From NCBI GenBank assembly GCA_921293015.1, contig OV121086.1:33107194-33171193 (forward strand): 64,000 nt of DNA, in the 5' to 3' direction. The notes below the pieces were generated by a model. That model made no database searches. It was given only the letters and a program-made list of their open reading frames with translations, and was not told the DNA's origin. Both the position numbers and the translations under genes were made by a program. Positions within the stretch are counted from its first letter, which is position 1. Each line of letters starts with the position of its first letter. This document shows, piece by piece, positions 23,085 through 35,089 of this stretch. This stretch comes from Phorcus lineatus. Lineage: Eukaryota > Mollusca > Gastropoda > Trochida > Trochidae.

Positions 23085-23141
<57 letters not shown>
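23059..23141. repeat. (TA)n microsatellite
   Basis: Two nearly pure ta runs, about 20 and 50 bases, separated by a short t-rich interruption. They account for the isoleucine/tyrosine-rich open frame seen there. Confidence 0.95.
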
Positions 23142-23144
<3 letters not shown>

Positions 23145-23289
23145 TGTATTGTAGACAATGTAGATATTATTTCCTTCCTCACTTTATCTCCTTCAATCGA
23201 TATCTACATATTTACAAGTCGTATTGAAATGAATTTGTGACATGTCACATAAAATTGCATATGATTTATTCCATGTCTTGATTACTTAC

Positions 23290-23390
23290 AATCGCAAGAG
23301 GATTTTGGAAAAGATGTATACGGACAGCCTCGTCGTTGCCAAGGAGACCCTCCGTCGCGCCTTTCTTTGAAAACTCCTTCACACATTGGG
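23290..23390 (-). CDS. Candidate isolated exon, 101 bp
   Basis: On the minus strand cagtttacttgcag precedes the exon and gcgatt followed by gtaagtaat ends it, so both splice sites are canonical. One frame is open throughout and encodes QCVKEFSKKGATEGLLGND followed by EAVRIHLFQNPLAI. No family recognised. It has higher GC and more codon-like composition than the flanks. Its gene could be the S/T-rich frame just upstream (23.9-24.3 kb), but the only donor-like site there does not match its phase. Confidence 0.4.
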
Positions 23391-23889
23391 CTGCAAGTAA
23401 ACGATGTCAATTTGACACGATGATATCAAAACATTGTAGTAAACTGCATCAAGTTATTCGAAACGAATCTCATTCTTGTGTTATAACAGTAAGTGAAATA
23501 TCTTGTGTAGGCCGTAAGTTAATTTGACACAAAGTATGATAGGTAGTTCACACAAACAACACATGTTTGTTTATTTACTTACATCAGATTTAATTTCATC
23601 GAAATTTCCAATCTTACATTAGGTTAACATATTTACATCCAAAGGAACTACTTCATCTGATTTGAAACGAATATCCCTTGAGCAGAGTACATGCAACCTC
23701 TATGGTCTACGTTGTACGACCTATCTTAGTTTATATGAAGCTGGCGAAATAGCTAATAAAGCTCTTTCTGGGTTGTTTATCAAATTCACGATATACGGTA
23801 TAATCTTTGTGATGCAGCATCGTGCATTGAATTGAAATTAGTGTTGAATTGCACCACAATGAACATTTTGAGTGTCATAACGAACATTA

Positions 23890-24290
23890 CGTTGGATTGA
23901 GAAATTTCAACCTAAATTGTGAATCATGAAATGAGTTATGATTTTGAACAGTACTCTTAAAAGTTGGATCTTCGGTAGAGGTGGCTGCTAAAGTTGGGTC
24001 TGCGGAAGAGGTGGCTGCAGAAGTTGGATCTGCGGAAGAGGTGGCTGTTAAAGTTGGGTCTGCGGAAGAGGTGGCTGCAGAAGTTGGATCTGCGGAAGAG
24101 GTGGCTGTTAAAGTTGGGTCTGCGGAAGAGGTGGCTTCAGAAGTTGGATCTGCGGAAGAGGTGGCTGCAGAAGTTGGATCTGCGGAAGTTGTCAAAGACG
24201 TAGTGGTAGAAGTAGAATGATTTGCTGCTGAAGTTGTAGATTCTGAAAGGATGTCTCCTTGAACGTAAACAAAACAATCACTTGTATTTG
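23890..24290 (-). CDS. Ser/Thr/Pro-rich repeat-encoding frame (30-bp unit)
   Basis: The minus-strand frame is open from about 24290 to 23890. After an entry segment with CFVYVQGDILSESTTS it encodes eight to nine copies of a ten-residue unit, SADPTSAATS, and ends KFLNPT then stop. The DNA unit is 30 bp, at 23955-24200. A mucin-like or stalk-like O-glycosylated segment is one reading; a minisatellite that happens to be open is the other. The same DNA is also open in two plus frames (AEEVAAEVGS and LRKRWLQKLD units), which lowers confidence that any frame is real. Confidence 0.35.
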
Positions 24291-24299
24291 ATGACTATC

Positions 24300-24650
24300 T
24301 AATGTCTATTGAAAGAAACCAAAGGATTTGTCCATTATGTTAAAATGATGAAATCCATTTTGTTTTTATCTGTAAATCATATGATGAAATAAGAAAAATA
24401 TGTGTAAATGACCAATTTCTATCAAAGCACCTAGAAGTAGCGTTTAAATCATTATTATCATCTGGTGAGAAAAAAATATTAAGAATTTGTCATTGTTTAT
24501 AAAACATGCTATCAAATTAAGAGATGAATTGTTGAAATAACAAGTTAAAAATCTTTTTAAAATTATTTTGTCTAAATTTGTAAACTGTATATGGGCCGGA
24601 GGCCTTGAATACAATAAACTTCTTATTCTTATTCTAATGATGATATTGAG
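24300..24650 (+). mobile_element. Decayed LINE 3' end with tail
   Basis: An interrupted frame shows the knuckle RNQRICPLC...EIHFVFICKSYDEIRK of LINE ORF2 C-termini. The 3' UTR has tatatgggccggaggccttg, aataaa and a ttattcttattct short-repeat tail, similar in design to the tail at 3090-3142. Confidence 0.7.
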
Positions 24651-24788
24651 ATACAATAAAATATTGTGAATTGTTTTTTCTTCTGAATTGTTATATTATG
24701 ACAAGGTAACCTTAAAGAGGCAGAAGCATGTCTTTTTAGATGAATAAAGATATCTCAAGAAAACAAAACTAAATGTTTCCCATTGCAA

Positions 24789-24905
24789 GACGTTTTGTAA
24801 TCAAAATAAAAAGTTTTGTAATCAAAATAAGAAGTTTTGTAATCAAAATAAGAAGTTTTGTAATCGAAATAAGAAGTTTTGTAATCAAAATAAGAAGTTT
24901 TTAAA
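24789..24905. repeat. 21-bp tandem repeat, about 5.5 copies
   Basis: The unit aagttttgtaatcaaaataag is repeated with one or two changes per copy. Confidence 0.9.
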
Positions 24906-25493
24906 CGAATGTACAATCTTCAGTTACGCTACGAGAATCCATTTTCCTACCTAACATGATTAAATGGTGTTTAAATAAAAATGGCCTCTAATTGCTTTTG
25001 CTTGATAAATTGTTTTCTACGACTAGAAATGACCGGCTTGAGTAATGAGATGCTTTACTCTCTGAAGAGAACACATATGCATGGTATTAGGTTTGGATAC
25101 GCATACATGTAGATCTCTCAGAGCGTTGGATGTACCTTTTTAGTTGATATTCTCTCAACGAACTAGTATACAAATATCAAGGAAAATAATAAACTCAACT
25201 GATATAATTACTTAAACCATAAAAATACCTTGTATATATTAAGAACCGACACTTAAAAGATATCCGTGTACACCAATGTGTGCAAATCATAATCTGTGCA
25301 TCGAGACTGGAAGATGGGAAAATAAACCAAGAGAAGAACGCTTCTGTGTTAATTGTTCTTCTTAAATGATGAAAATCACTTTATATTTACCTGTCCACTA
25401 CACGACGCCTTCATGAATGCAACCACTATGATATGAACAGCTGAAAGCTACTAGAAAGTATTAATTTAAAGCTAACGTACTTCCTTCTCATAC

Positions 25494-25650
25494 AGAAAGA
25501 CAGACAGAAAGAAACGGAGACAGACACACACAGACTATGGCAGAGACAGAGAGTAGGCGAGAGAGAAAGACAGACAGACAAAGAGAGAGACACAGACACA
25601 CGGAAAGACAGAGAGATAGATGTAGACACAGAGAGACAAAGATAGATATT
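25494..25650. repeat. Degenerate (GACA/GAGA)n microsatellite
   Basis: Mixed gaca, gaga and caga repeats over about 150 bp. Open frames over it are low-complexity artefacts (serine/leucine- or arginine-rich). Confidence 0.9.
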
Positions 25651-26209
25651 CATAGACACAAAGAGAAAAATATAATGATTTCCTGTTTAATGTATCTCGA
25701 TTATTATGGGAACAGTTTTACATTGAAGATGTATGACAAGAGTTTCGGTCAGTTATACTTGAACAAGGTTTTTGTAAAATATATTATTTACAATGATTTC
25801 AGTTATAAGCACTGTGCACTTAAAGTAGCACTTAAAAATCTACTCGTATTTTTTACTATTCAGGTTTCGTGATAAAAATGTAGAAAACCAGAACGTCATT
25901 CGTTCCTTGTAATTGTCTATATATCCGTTACCATTTCAATGAAACTCAAATGTTGTAACCTTTGTTTTCACCAGCTTATCTAAACGTATAGGGAAACAAT
26001 GTAATAAACAATTAAGTCCAAAATTAATCACACAAAAAACAATCCAACAGAATCCTACTGAAATATTGTGTAAGTTATCAAGGGGCGAATTTAATTAAAT
26101 AAGTTCTTTTATGATAACACAATATGGCAATTTCATCATTGTCTTATAAACCCTACTTATATCGTTTATTATCCTCTACCTGTACACGTGTTCCCATGTT
26201 GCACGTTAC

Positions 26210-26486
26210 CTTATGCGAACCTATATAAGACAAAAATTGGAAGATAGTGTTAAGTAGGTCATTTAACTAATACACAAATTAATTGTACACATAATTTCGA
26301 ATTCTTAACTTTTTTAGTGCCGTTTTCCGATTATAAGTGAAAACAAGAAAATACCATAATTTGGGCATTTGCCAGATAAACGTGCAAGTTAAGGGAGGCG
26401 ATGTTAACCGAACTCAGGTCAAAAGGTACACTGGCTCTTACTACAGCCACATCAAAAATAATGAAACATACTCTCTGTCACTTTAA
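26210..26486 (-). mobile_element. TIR element B, copy 2 (inverted, one end only)
   Basis: The right boundary is catactctctgtcactttaa, the complement of the element-B terminus, with TTAA at 26483-26486. Inner matches to the 37.7-kb copy include the complement of ttttcttgttttca, ataatcggaaaac and taaatgacctacttaacact. The other terminus was not located. Confidence 0.65.
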
Positions 26487-27189
26487 CGTTGATCTCAAAC
26501 ATTATGAAGACGGTTATCACCGTCTGTTACTTGAAAACGTTGACTCATTCGCACAAAAGGAACAATTGATCTCGCATTGAACGAGTATTATTCACAACAG
26601 TCTTTTCCCCGATTTGAATGGGGAAAAGCTATTGCCTTTGAATATTCTCGAGCTTTTTGATTTACAATTAGTATCCCGGATGAACCGTACCTCTTATAAA
26701 TTCATACTTTTATAAAATTTTAATATCATATCTGACATCTCTATTGGTATTATGACTTATAAAACCCGGTAAAATTCTGCATCATAGTTTCCCCTTTTGC
26801 TTACAATTGCACCATTGCTTGCGTTTCCTTGATGTATAAACTTAAATGGTTCACTTCTTTTGATTGCATGTTTACATAGTCAATGTAAAAAAATCGGAAA
26901 ATTTGCGTTTTCAATTTCTCATTTTTGAAATTGGAAGAATTTTGAAAACAGATTTGAATGTGAAGAGATTTCAGTAGAAATTTTCTGGAAATAATTAATA
27001 TATAATAAGTTAATTTGCCTTATTAGAAATCCTTGAGAATTTATTTGTGTTTTATTCTTCATAATTAAACAAATATTCGTGTTTCGAAAAAAAGAATTAT
27101 ACAAATTTTGTGTGTGATGTGTTGTTAAATAGTTAAAAACATCACATATCCACCTCTCTCCTAGCAAAAAATTCCTTACGCTGTAACAA

Positions 27190-27325
27190 CTAACTGCTTA
27201 TGGGTTGTTCTAACATGTTTAATAACACATGTGGTCAAAAAACGTTTCTTGCTATGAATTGTATAATTATCAATGCGTTTGTAAGATACTCTTCAGCTTA
27301 ATTATTCATCATTCGAATGATGTTT
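27190..27325 (+). mobile_element. L1-like LINE fragment
   Basis: cacatgtggtcaaaaaacgt and tgctatgaattgtataatta match the corresponding parts of the LINE copies at 28.8 and 30.15 kb (RT thumb region just before the GLGMINIYA motif). Confidence 0.65.
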
Positions 27326-28010
27326 GAGTAAGAAGATATTTAGGTCATAAGAAAACAAAAACCATGAATTGATAGAAGTCTATTTCTATTACCCACAAGT
27401 ATTGCATGAAGGTTTAACATTCTGAACATGACATATACAATTTTAACCTTTATTTATAATTATGTAATTATCAAAACATATACGTATATATAAAATAGTC
27501 AATACTGATACTTGAAAAGTAGAAATGAAAATGCACCAATGCTTGTCTACATGAAATTTTTACCGTTGATTTGGGTTATGTTTAATTCTAGAAGCTGTCA
27601 AAGATCTGTTGTTTCTTGCAGATGTTAAAAGCAACCATTTATTGATATATGCATTCATTGATACCTTGTCAGGTAAACTTCATTTGTACATTCAAGCAAT
27701 AGTACAATTGTTTATTTTAAAGAAGGGAGATGTCACGATAAATATTTATATAATGATTACTGACTGATCTTGCCCGCCATTATTATAGTTAAACACCAAA
27801 CTGATGTACCCGTTCTATGGAGAATTAATACATGGTTCTCACGCAACCGGAGTTCTTCATCATATCACACCACTAACAATTTATCATTACTTATGTTATA
27901 ATATTCTATAAACTATTATCTTACCAGCAATCGAAGATAAATCCATGCTTGAATGCTTGTTCAGTCGAATGTCGGAAGGGAACATACACTTATAGGCTTG
28001 CAGTGATTTC

Positions 28011-28085
28011 GTACACAAAACCATTTCGTAGACACTGGAATTTCGTAGACGAAACAATTTCGTAGACAGTGATTCCGTAGACAGT
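28011..28085. repeat. Short tandem repeat based on atttcgtagac
   Basis: The motif atttcgtagaca (with variants) occurs four to five times in about 75 bp. Confidence 0.75.
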
Positions 28086-28224
28086 ATTAAATTTGTGTTT
28101 CTAAGTCACTATTGACTATTTTTTGTAATTATCATTATCTTTTATAGTAGTTCATATCTTGTTGAATGAATATTGATTATGAGAATGTTGTTAGCTTTAC
28201 GTAGAATGTTATAAGCTTTACATG

Positions 28225-30660
28225 CAAGTGGATTAAAAAGTGATTGATATTTATGCTTATATCGATGCTCATAAAATAACAAGGATAGGAAAGTTCCTCT
28301 GTAATTATTATAATAGGAAGTGGAAAGACCTTTTTAAAAAAGAATGTCCACAATATTTAAATCTATTAATCTTTGGCAATGAATTTCCACTGAAACTTTT
28401 AGAATCATTAATTTTTGGAGAGGCTGAATGAATGTTTTTGCAAAATATAGCTACAATACTATACCATACACTTATGAAGACTTCCATTGAGAACCTTTAC
28501 TGTATAAGAGAAGTAAACCTAATGATGGCAAATCTTTAAAAAATATAAAGTTCCATGAAACATGAACTTGAAAATATATCCTGCCTGTTAGTTGAAAGAT
28601 TTGGTGATTTGTTTTCCCTTTAACAATTTTTCATGCTTTCTTCAAGATAAATTTTCTTGAATTTCTTGGATTCATTACAAAACAATTAATAAATACAGGA
28701 AACCACTTGGTATACAGGAAACATCTGGAGCTGTATTAGAAAACAGTACATGCTTATCTATTAGAAATTTTTTATCTTGTTAAAAAGGATTAAAAAAAAG
28801 CTTCATTTTGTTTTTAAAATATGTGTAATAACACATTTGGTCAAAAAAGTTTCATGCTATGAATTGTATAATGATCAATGCGTTTTTGAGAGACTCTTCA
28901 GCTTAATTATTCCTCATGCCACTGCAGAGGGAGGGCTTGGAATGATTAATATTTATGCTTTTATCGATGCTTTGAAAATAAGTATACAAAAACAAACATA
29001 ATAACAACATAGATGTATTGCATGAAGGATCAAAAAGCTACTACTTTCGCTTGACTCATAACAAGGGAAAACTAAAGTTAATTGAAAATTGGAAAGATGA
29101 ATTTTTTTATCAATATTAATAGGCTTAAGGTGTTTATTAGGCCTTTCAAGACTAAAGATCCGGAATTAAGATGGTTGCAAATCAGACTGCTTCACAAAAT
29201 CTTGCCTTTAAATATCAACTTGATTAAATTGAATATTGTGGAACATAATCTCTGTACTCTCTGTGGAGTAGTACCTGAATCTAAAGTTCATCTCTTCTGG
29301 AAATGTAGAGCAACTTATACTTTTTGGCAATATTTCTGGGGAAAAAATAGCTGAAATTGAACTGTATTCACACCAGTATCATTATTCTACAAAGGGATTT
29401 GATTCCTTTTGGGTGTTCCCAAACTTTTTATACCGATGATACCTTTGATATCATTTTACTTTTAGCAAAATACCATAATTACAAAAATGTAAGTTTATGA
29501 AGATGAAACCAAAGTCATCACATTTCAAGAAAGAGTTACATTTAAATTATTATCACACTAAGAAGAAAATTAGATTGGAATAAGTATAATTTTGATGAAT
29601 TTGTGGATAAATGGGCAGTTTATTTAAACTAGTTATGGAGCATTTACACAATAAAGAATGGATGAATATGTATCAGTGAATTATTCTTAACTTTTTGGCA
29701 ATGAATTTTCACTGAAACTTTTAGAATCATTAAAAAACAGTTTTTGGAGAGGCTGAATGAATGTTTTTGCAAAATATAGCTACAATACTAAACCACTTAT
29801 GAAGACTTCCATTGAGAACCTTTACTGTATAAGAGAAATAAACCTAATGATGGCAAATCTTTAAAAAATATAAAGTTCCATGAAACTTTAGCTTGAAAAT
29901 ATATCCTGCCTAATAGTTGAAAGATTTGTTTTCCCATCAACAGTTTTTTCATGCTTTCTTCAAGATAAATTTTCTTGAATTTCTTGGATTCATTACAAAA
30001 CAATTAATAAATACAGGAAACCACTTGGTATACAGGAAACATCTGGAGATGTACTAGAAAACAGTACATGCTTATCTATTAGAAATGTTTTATCTTGTTA
30101 AAAAGGATTTTTAAAAAAAGCTGCATGTTGTTTGGAACATGTGTAATAACAAACGTGATCAAAAACGTTTCCTGTATGAATTGTATAAATATCAATGCGT
30201 TTTTGAGAGACTCTTCAGCTTAATTATTCCTCATGCCACTACAAAGGGAGGGCTTGGAATGATTAATATTTAAATTATTTATGCTTATATCGATGCTTTG
30301 AAAATAAGAAAATAAGTAAACAAAACCAAACATAATAACAACAAAGATTATTGCATGAAGGATCAATCATGTACTTATGAAGACTTCCATTGAGAACCTT
30401 TACTGTATAAGAGAAATAAACCTAATGATGGCAAATCTTTAAAAAATATAAAGTTCCATGAAACTTGAGCTTGAAAATATATCCTGCCTGTTGAAAGATT
30501 TGGTGATTTGTTTTCCCTTCAACAGTTTTTTCATGCTTTCTTCAAGATAACTTTTCTTGAATTTCTTGGAATCATAAAAACAATTAATAAATACAGGAAA
30601 ACACTTGGTATACAAGAAACGTCTTATTAGAAAACAGTACATGCTTATCTTGTAAAAAAG
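28225..30660 (+). mobile_element. Tandemly rearranged L1-like LINE 3' segments (three partial copies)
   Basis: The same ORF2 downstream region occurs as copy 1 (28225-29010), copy 2 (29692-30350, offset 1329 bp) and copy 3 (30374-30660, offset 578 bp from copy 2). Fragments of L1/Tx1-type ORF2 are legible in broken frames: EGGLGMINIYAFIDALKIS, RKWKDLFKKECPQYLNLL, NVFAKYSYNT and LYKRSKPNDGKSLKN. All frames are riddled with stops. The copies share internal truncation points, so the array looks like local duplication rather than independent insertions. Confidence 0.75.
29082..29357 (+). pseudogene. L1-like ORF2 C-terminal domain (zf-RVT type)
   Basis: A 90-codon open frame encodes DPELRWLQIRLLHKILPLN and then the zinc-binding HNLCTLCG...ESKVHLFWKC signature of L1/Tx1 LINE C-termini (zf-RVT), ending at a stop right after a YTFWQYFWGK segment. 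It lies between LINE copies 1 and 2 and is the natural continuation of copy 1. Isolated fragment, no function. Confidence 0.8.
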
Positions 30661-30789
30661 GATACAAGTTATTCTTAACTTCCCTTTTTTGTTTTTTCAT
30701 GCTTCCTTATGTCTTGTGTACTTTTTTGAAAACACATGTTATCAAAAGTACCAGTTTATATGCCTTAAATGATGTATCAAGGTGTGAGA

Positions 30790-32275
30790 TATCAGGAATA
30801 AAAGAAGATTAAAGATTAAGATTAAAGATTATAACGGTGGATTTCGTTGTTTTCAGTACATGTAGGGTGAAGTTATAAGAATAACCAGAAAACCAATCAA
30901 TACGATTTGCCAAACGGAATTTTATGATAAATTCAAACGCATTAGAATGAGCTAATTACTTTGCCAAATACGTTCCACAGTTTATGGTACCAAAAACAAA
31001 AAACGCCTTTAGTTAAACCGTCATTTTCACCTTTGATTTTGGATTGACTCCATCATCTACTTGGCCTGAAGCAAATTTCTAAACAAAGCTTATCATTTTC
31101 TAATCAGTTCACGGATAGATCTATGTGCTTTCCCAAATTGCAAGATCAAGAAGTGTGAATTAAACGTCGGTAACCAATTACAGTTGTAATACTTCAGTCT
31201 TTGACGGTAGGAGAACTGTCAAATTTGTATGTGATTTTGATATGTGCAATGCAGTATATATACGAAAACGTGTCTTTTGTGCTATTTCATGCTATTGATA
31301 ATAAGAACTGTAAAATGCATCTTTTACGGCTGATGACTATATTTTCAATATAATTAAACCGAAAAAAATTCGTTTGAAGTTTATATTAAGCAAGCATAAG
31401 AGTACATATATAGATAATGAATATAAAATACTTTTGCAATGAATCTTACTTTCCATTTTCAACCCTTGGTCTCTCTTGTGTAAGTATCCAAATGGGAAAA
31501 AATCATGTAGACCAAAAAGGTTCCTATATGATAGCTTTTTCGTTGCTGTCCCTATTAGGGACGTACAACAAACAGATTTAAAAGATCTTCATGATACACA
31601 TGATACTTGTACAGTTGTCCTCGAACACAGGTCATACATCCTTCCAGCGTGTTCGCTAGGGAGCTATGGTTATGCATATGCCAGAGTACGATTGAGATAG
31701 TCAGTAAAATGTTTTATAGCCGTAGTTCAAGCTTCTTTGTTAGATTGTACTGGAGCTGAATGGGTATTCGGAATAAGGAAGTTACTTTGCAACCGAAACT
31801 GTGGATCGAAAAGTCACGGTCACATCTGTTGTATCCGAAACATGGATCTATTGTAACTTTTATAGGGATAGTAGAACTTTCTTATAGATAAATAAAGTTA
31901 TCCCAAGAATGCAAAAATAAATGTTTCCAATGGCTAGACAATGCTTTTTAATCAAAAGAACGTATCTGTTAAGCTATGTGAATCCATTTCACAATCTATT
32001 GATTAAAATGCTTGATTATTTAGTGTTTATTTATATGTCAATATTTCTACTACGACTACGGATAAATGAGATATTTCCACCCTCTGAAGATAATACATTT
32101 GTCAGTAACTATTTTTTTAGGGAAAAGTTTTAGAAATATATCTTGCTAGTGCCTCTTTAAAAAGTTTGGATACCTCTGTGAATAAAGCTTAATTCTAAGT
32201 TTGGATATCTTCAGGTCCAAAAGCTTGTTTATGTTTCGATTTCAATAAGACATATAGTCGAAAAACATTGATGAA
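30790..32275. other. Interval without supported gene
   Basis: AT-rich. Open frames at 31476-31700 and 31921-32133 show no family features. Confidence 0.4.
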
Positions 32276-32279
32276 TTCT

Positions 32280-32795
32280 TTTAAACAGTTTATCAAGTTG
32301 ACATGAATTTGTACACTTCATAAGACTTTAATAGTGTTGTTGATACAATTGTTCTCTGGCAGTTCATCAAGTTGATATGATTTTCTGTAAAATTGTACAG
32401 TTCATAAGACTAAGTAGTATTGTTGTAGCCCTTACAGTGTATCAAGTTGATATGATTGTATTGTGAAATTATCCAGTTCTTAAGACCTTAAAATTAGTAC
32501 TGTTGTTGATACAATTGTTCTCTGGCAGTTTATCAAGTTGATATGATTGTATTGTAAATTTGTACATTTAATAAAACCTTAGTTGTATTGTTGATACAAT
32601 TGTTCTCTGGCACTTTATCAAGTTGATATGATTGTATTGTAAATTTGTACAGTTAATAAAACCTTAGTTGTATTGTTGATACAATTGTTCTCTAGACCTG
32701 ACAATGTATAAAGTTGATACGATTGTAAAATAAAATGTGTACTGCTCATTAACTTTTTTGTATTGTTGATACAATTGTTCTTTGACAGACCTTCT
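32280..32795. repeat. Minisatellite, about 85-bp unit, six copies
   Basis: ttgatacaattgttctctgg recurs at roughly 32340, 32513, 32593, 32676 and 32765, each followed by a (gca)gtttatcaagttgatatg block. Related looser sequence (tactgttgttaagattgtac) continues around 33520-33790. Confidence 0.85.
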
Positions 32796-33044
32796 TTTGT
32801 CATACTGATAAAAGTGAATTGTTTCATTGAACTGAGCGTCCTCCGCCAACCAAGCTTTTTGTTTGGATATTCCTCCCATCTAACCTGGTATTTTGCACAC
32901 ACAAAAACTGTACAGCCGGAAATCACCTACCCTTGATTTTAGTTAGTAAATGAAAATGATACATCGACTGGACCTCATTCACGGTCACCCAAGGCATAAT
33001 GTTCCGATAGTCTTCACAATCACCTCTTGTAATTTTCATGAGAA

Positions 33045-33503
33045 AACCTGTACTACGGCTTGGTTTGTTTGTTTTTTCTGACGATTGAATGAGTTTTGTG
33101 AATTCATCTTATGTTGGATTTTCATAGAAATAATTGTTGATGTACATTTTCCGTAGATGATGATACTTGGCAGAACACAGGAGGACATGGTGTTCGTCTT
33201 CGATAAACTTGGCTTTTAACCAATTCTTTCGTTGCGAGGTATACTTTTATAACGACCAGATTCATTCAATAAATTGAGGTTGTTGCAACAAGACTTAGCA
33301 ATATATGTAATGAGATGAGGTTGGATGCTTAAGTAAAGATACTTTCCTACCTCAAGGAGAGATTTAAATAGCTTATAGTTGCAACATTTTGAGTTCCTTT
33401 TGAAATATCCCAAGGATGGTACAGTGTGGAGCATTGGGTAATTCAGCGCTGGGAAACCGAGGATGTGAACTGAGACGAAGAATGTATTGTCACTTTGTAT
33501 CAT
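33045..33503 (-). mobile_element. LINE ORF2 C-terminal fragment
   Basis: Minus-strand frames read ESGRYKSIPRNERIG (about 33216-33265) and then, shifted, FIEDEHHVLLCSAKYHHLRK (about 33150-33210). These match the 'xGRYxxIPxxxRxC...xEDExHFLxxC' end of many animal non-LTR retrotransposons. A further open stretch (TRGDCEDYRNIMPWVTVNE, about 32960-33050) follows but was not assigned. Confidence 0.65.
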
Positions 33504-33509
33504 TGATAC

Positions 33510-35080
33510 GATTTCTCTATTGTTTTGTACTGTTGTTAAGATTGTACTTCTAACTGTATTGTTAAAACGGATTTACTGTTATATTATGTTGTTAATAAGG
33601 GTGTACTGTTGTATGTAATATTGACAAACTTGTCCTGAGACATTATGATATTTATGTTATATCTGTGTCATTGTTTGTTTATACTATTGTACTGTGATGC
33701 TGTATTTCTATAAGGATGCACTGTACTTGCCTGTGACATGTACTTTTGATACAATTTATCTATGGCATTATATTGTTAATAAGTTTGTTCTCCATTCATT
33801 CCTTTAGTTTATTCAGTAATCTCGAAAAAAGAGAACTCCGGTTCTTTGCCTTCCCGTCAAAAGCTTCATTATATTTTCATTTTTTATTATCCCGTTATGA
33901 AGAAGATAATTTGTCGGGATAACTGTTTTAAAGATTAACTATTGAAACCCTAGATATAGATGAATATAGAAAAAGGTTTTAATGGTATGAGAATTTCAAA
34001 GTTCCGAAGTAGTTTCATATCAAGTTAATTATTATCACGTGAACTTTTCTAAAATTTAATGCTGACAGTCTTTTAAAATCGTTGTCTCATTTCACTATAT
34101 ATTATACAGCTAGTAATGTATGCTTAAAAAATTTACATACAAGAATCAAGGGAAAATATATAAGTTCTGTGGACTAGGAAATTACACATTTTCTATTTAA
34201 ATCCTTAAACCGTTAATAAACTTAAGAAAGGTTTGCAGGACAATGATCGACATTGCATAAATAGATTTCATTTGTTGTTTCTGTTTCACTTATTTACGCC
34301 CCATTAATGTTTTATAGCTTATGAAACACCATGGATTTTTTTTACAAAATGGACAAGGCTCTGATTTTCCTTTATGGACATTGTTGCAAGGGGTCCTTCC
34401 TTTCTCCCATTATATCTTTCTTATTGTAGCTGAAATATTTGGGTATGTGATTAGAGAAAAGGTGGTGAATATCAGTCAACATCGACAGCTAACCTATATC
34501 ATTTTGCTTTTTATAGATTTGCTGAGATGGGTTTTAGATAATTAATTACCTTGACTAGTGCAGTGCACCCTCCATGGGGTACAGCTCAAACTTGTCCAGA
34601 CCCATACCACCTAATTCCTGTTAATTAACCAACCATGACATCACATACTGCCAAATGACGCCAAATCAACAATATTGATAAAACAAGCCGCTGCCATGGT
34701 CGAGCTATACCACCCGTAATTGACACAATGTTTTTAGGTATAATGTTTATTTTCAATTTAAGATTTTTCTATTACCGTGAAAGAATTTTTATAATATTTT
34801 TTAAACTGTTAAGTAAAGAAAAAAAGCATACAATAGGTTATTCTAATGAAAAACGAATAAGTATGTATGTCTACTAAAATCAACGATTCCTTCATATCAT
34901 TAAGCTGACATATGTGTCATTTTAAGTGTTGTAATTAATGAGAGAAAGAAACAGTTCATTAAAAAATCTGTGATTTTGAGAAACTCACAAAATTAAAGGA
35001 ATATTTTGCAAACCCCAATAGACAAATAACATAGGCAGAGAAATCAAGATCACTCCAGTCTTTTTATGATGTTATCATGT
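33510..35080. other. Interval without gene
   Basis: AT-rich; nothing recognised apart from the loose continuation of the 85-bp repeat up to about 33790. Confidence 0.4.
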
Positions 35081-35089
35081 TGACCCAAA

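Larger units (their letters stand above)
24910..27180. other. Interval without supported gene
   Basis: Contains a (gaca/gaga)n-rich microsatellite at 25494-25650 and one degraded copy of TIR element B (26210-26486, listed separately). The rest is AT-rich and shows nothing recognisable. Confidence 0.4.

Noticed and set aside
22946..23227. 93-codon plus frame with an isoleucine/tyrosine run
   Set aside because: Spans a palindrome arm and a (TA)n tract; low-complexity artefact.
24789..24905. CRISPR-like array
   Set aside because: Contiguous 21-bp tandem repeat without spacers, in a eukaryotic genome.
25426..25659. Serine/leucine-rich minus frame
   Set aside because: Translation of a GACA/GAGA microsatellite.
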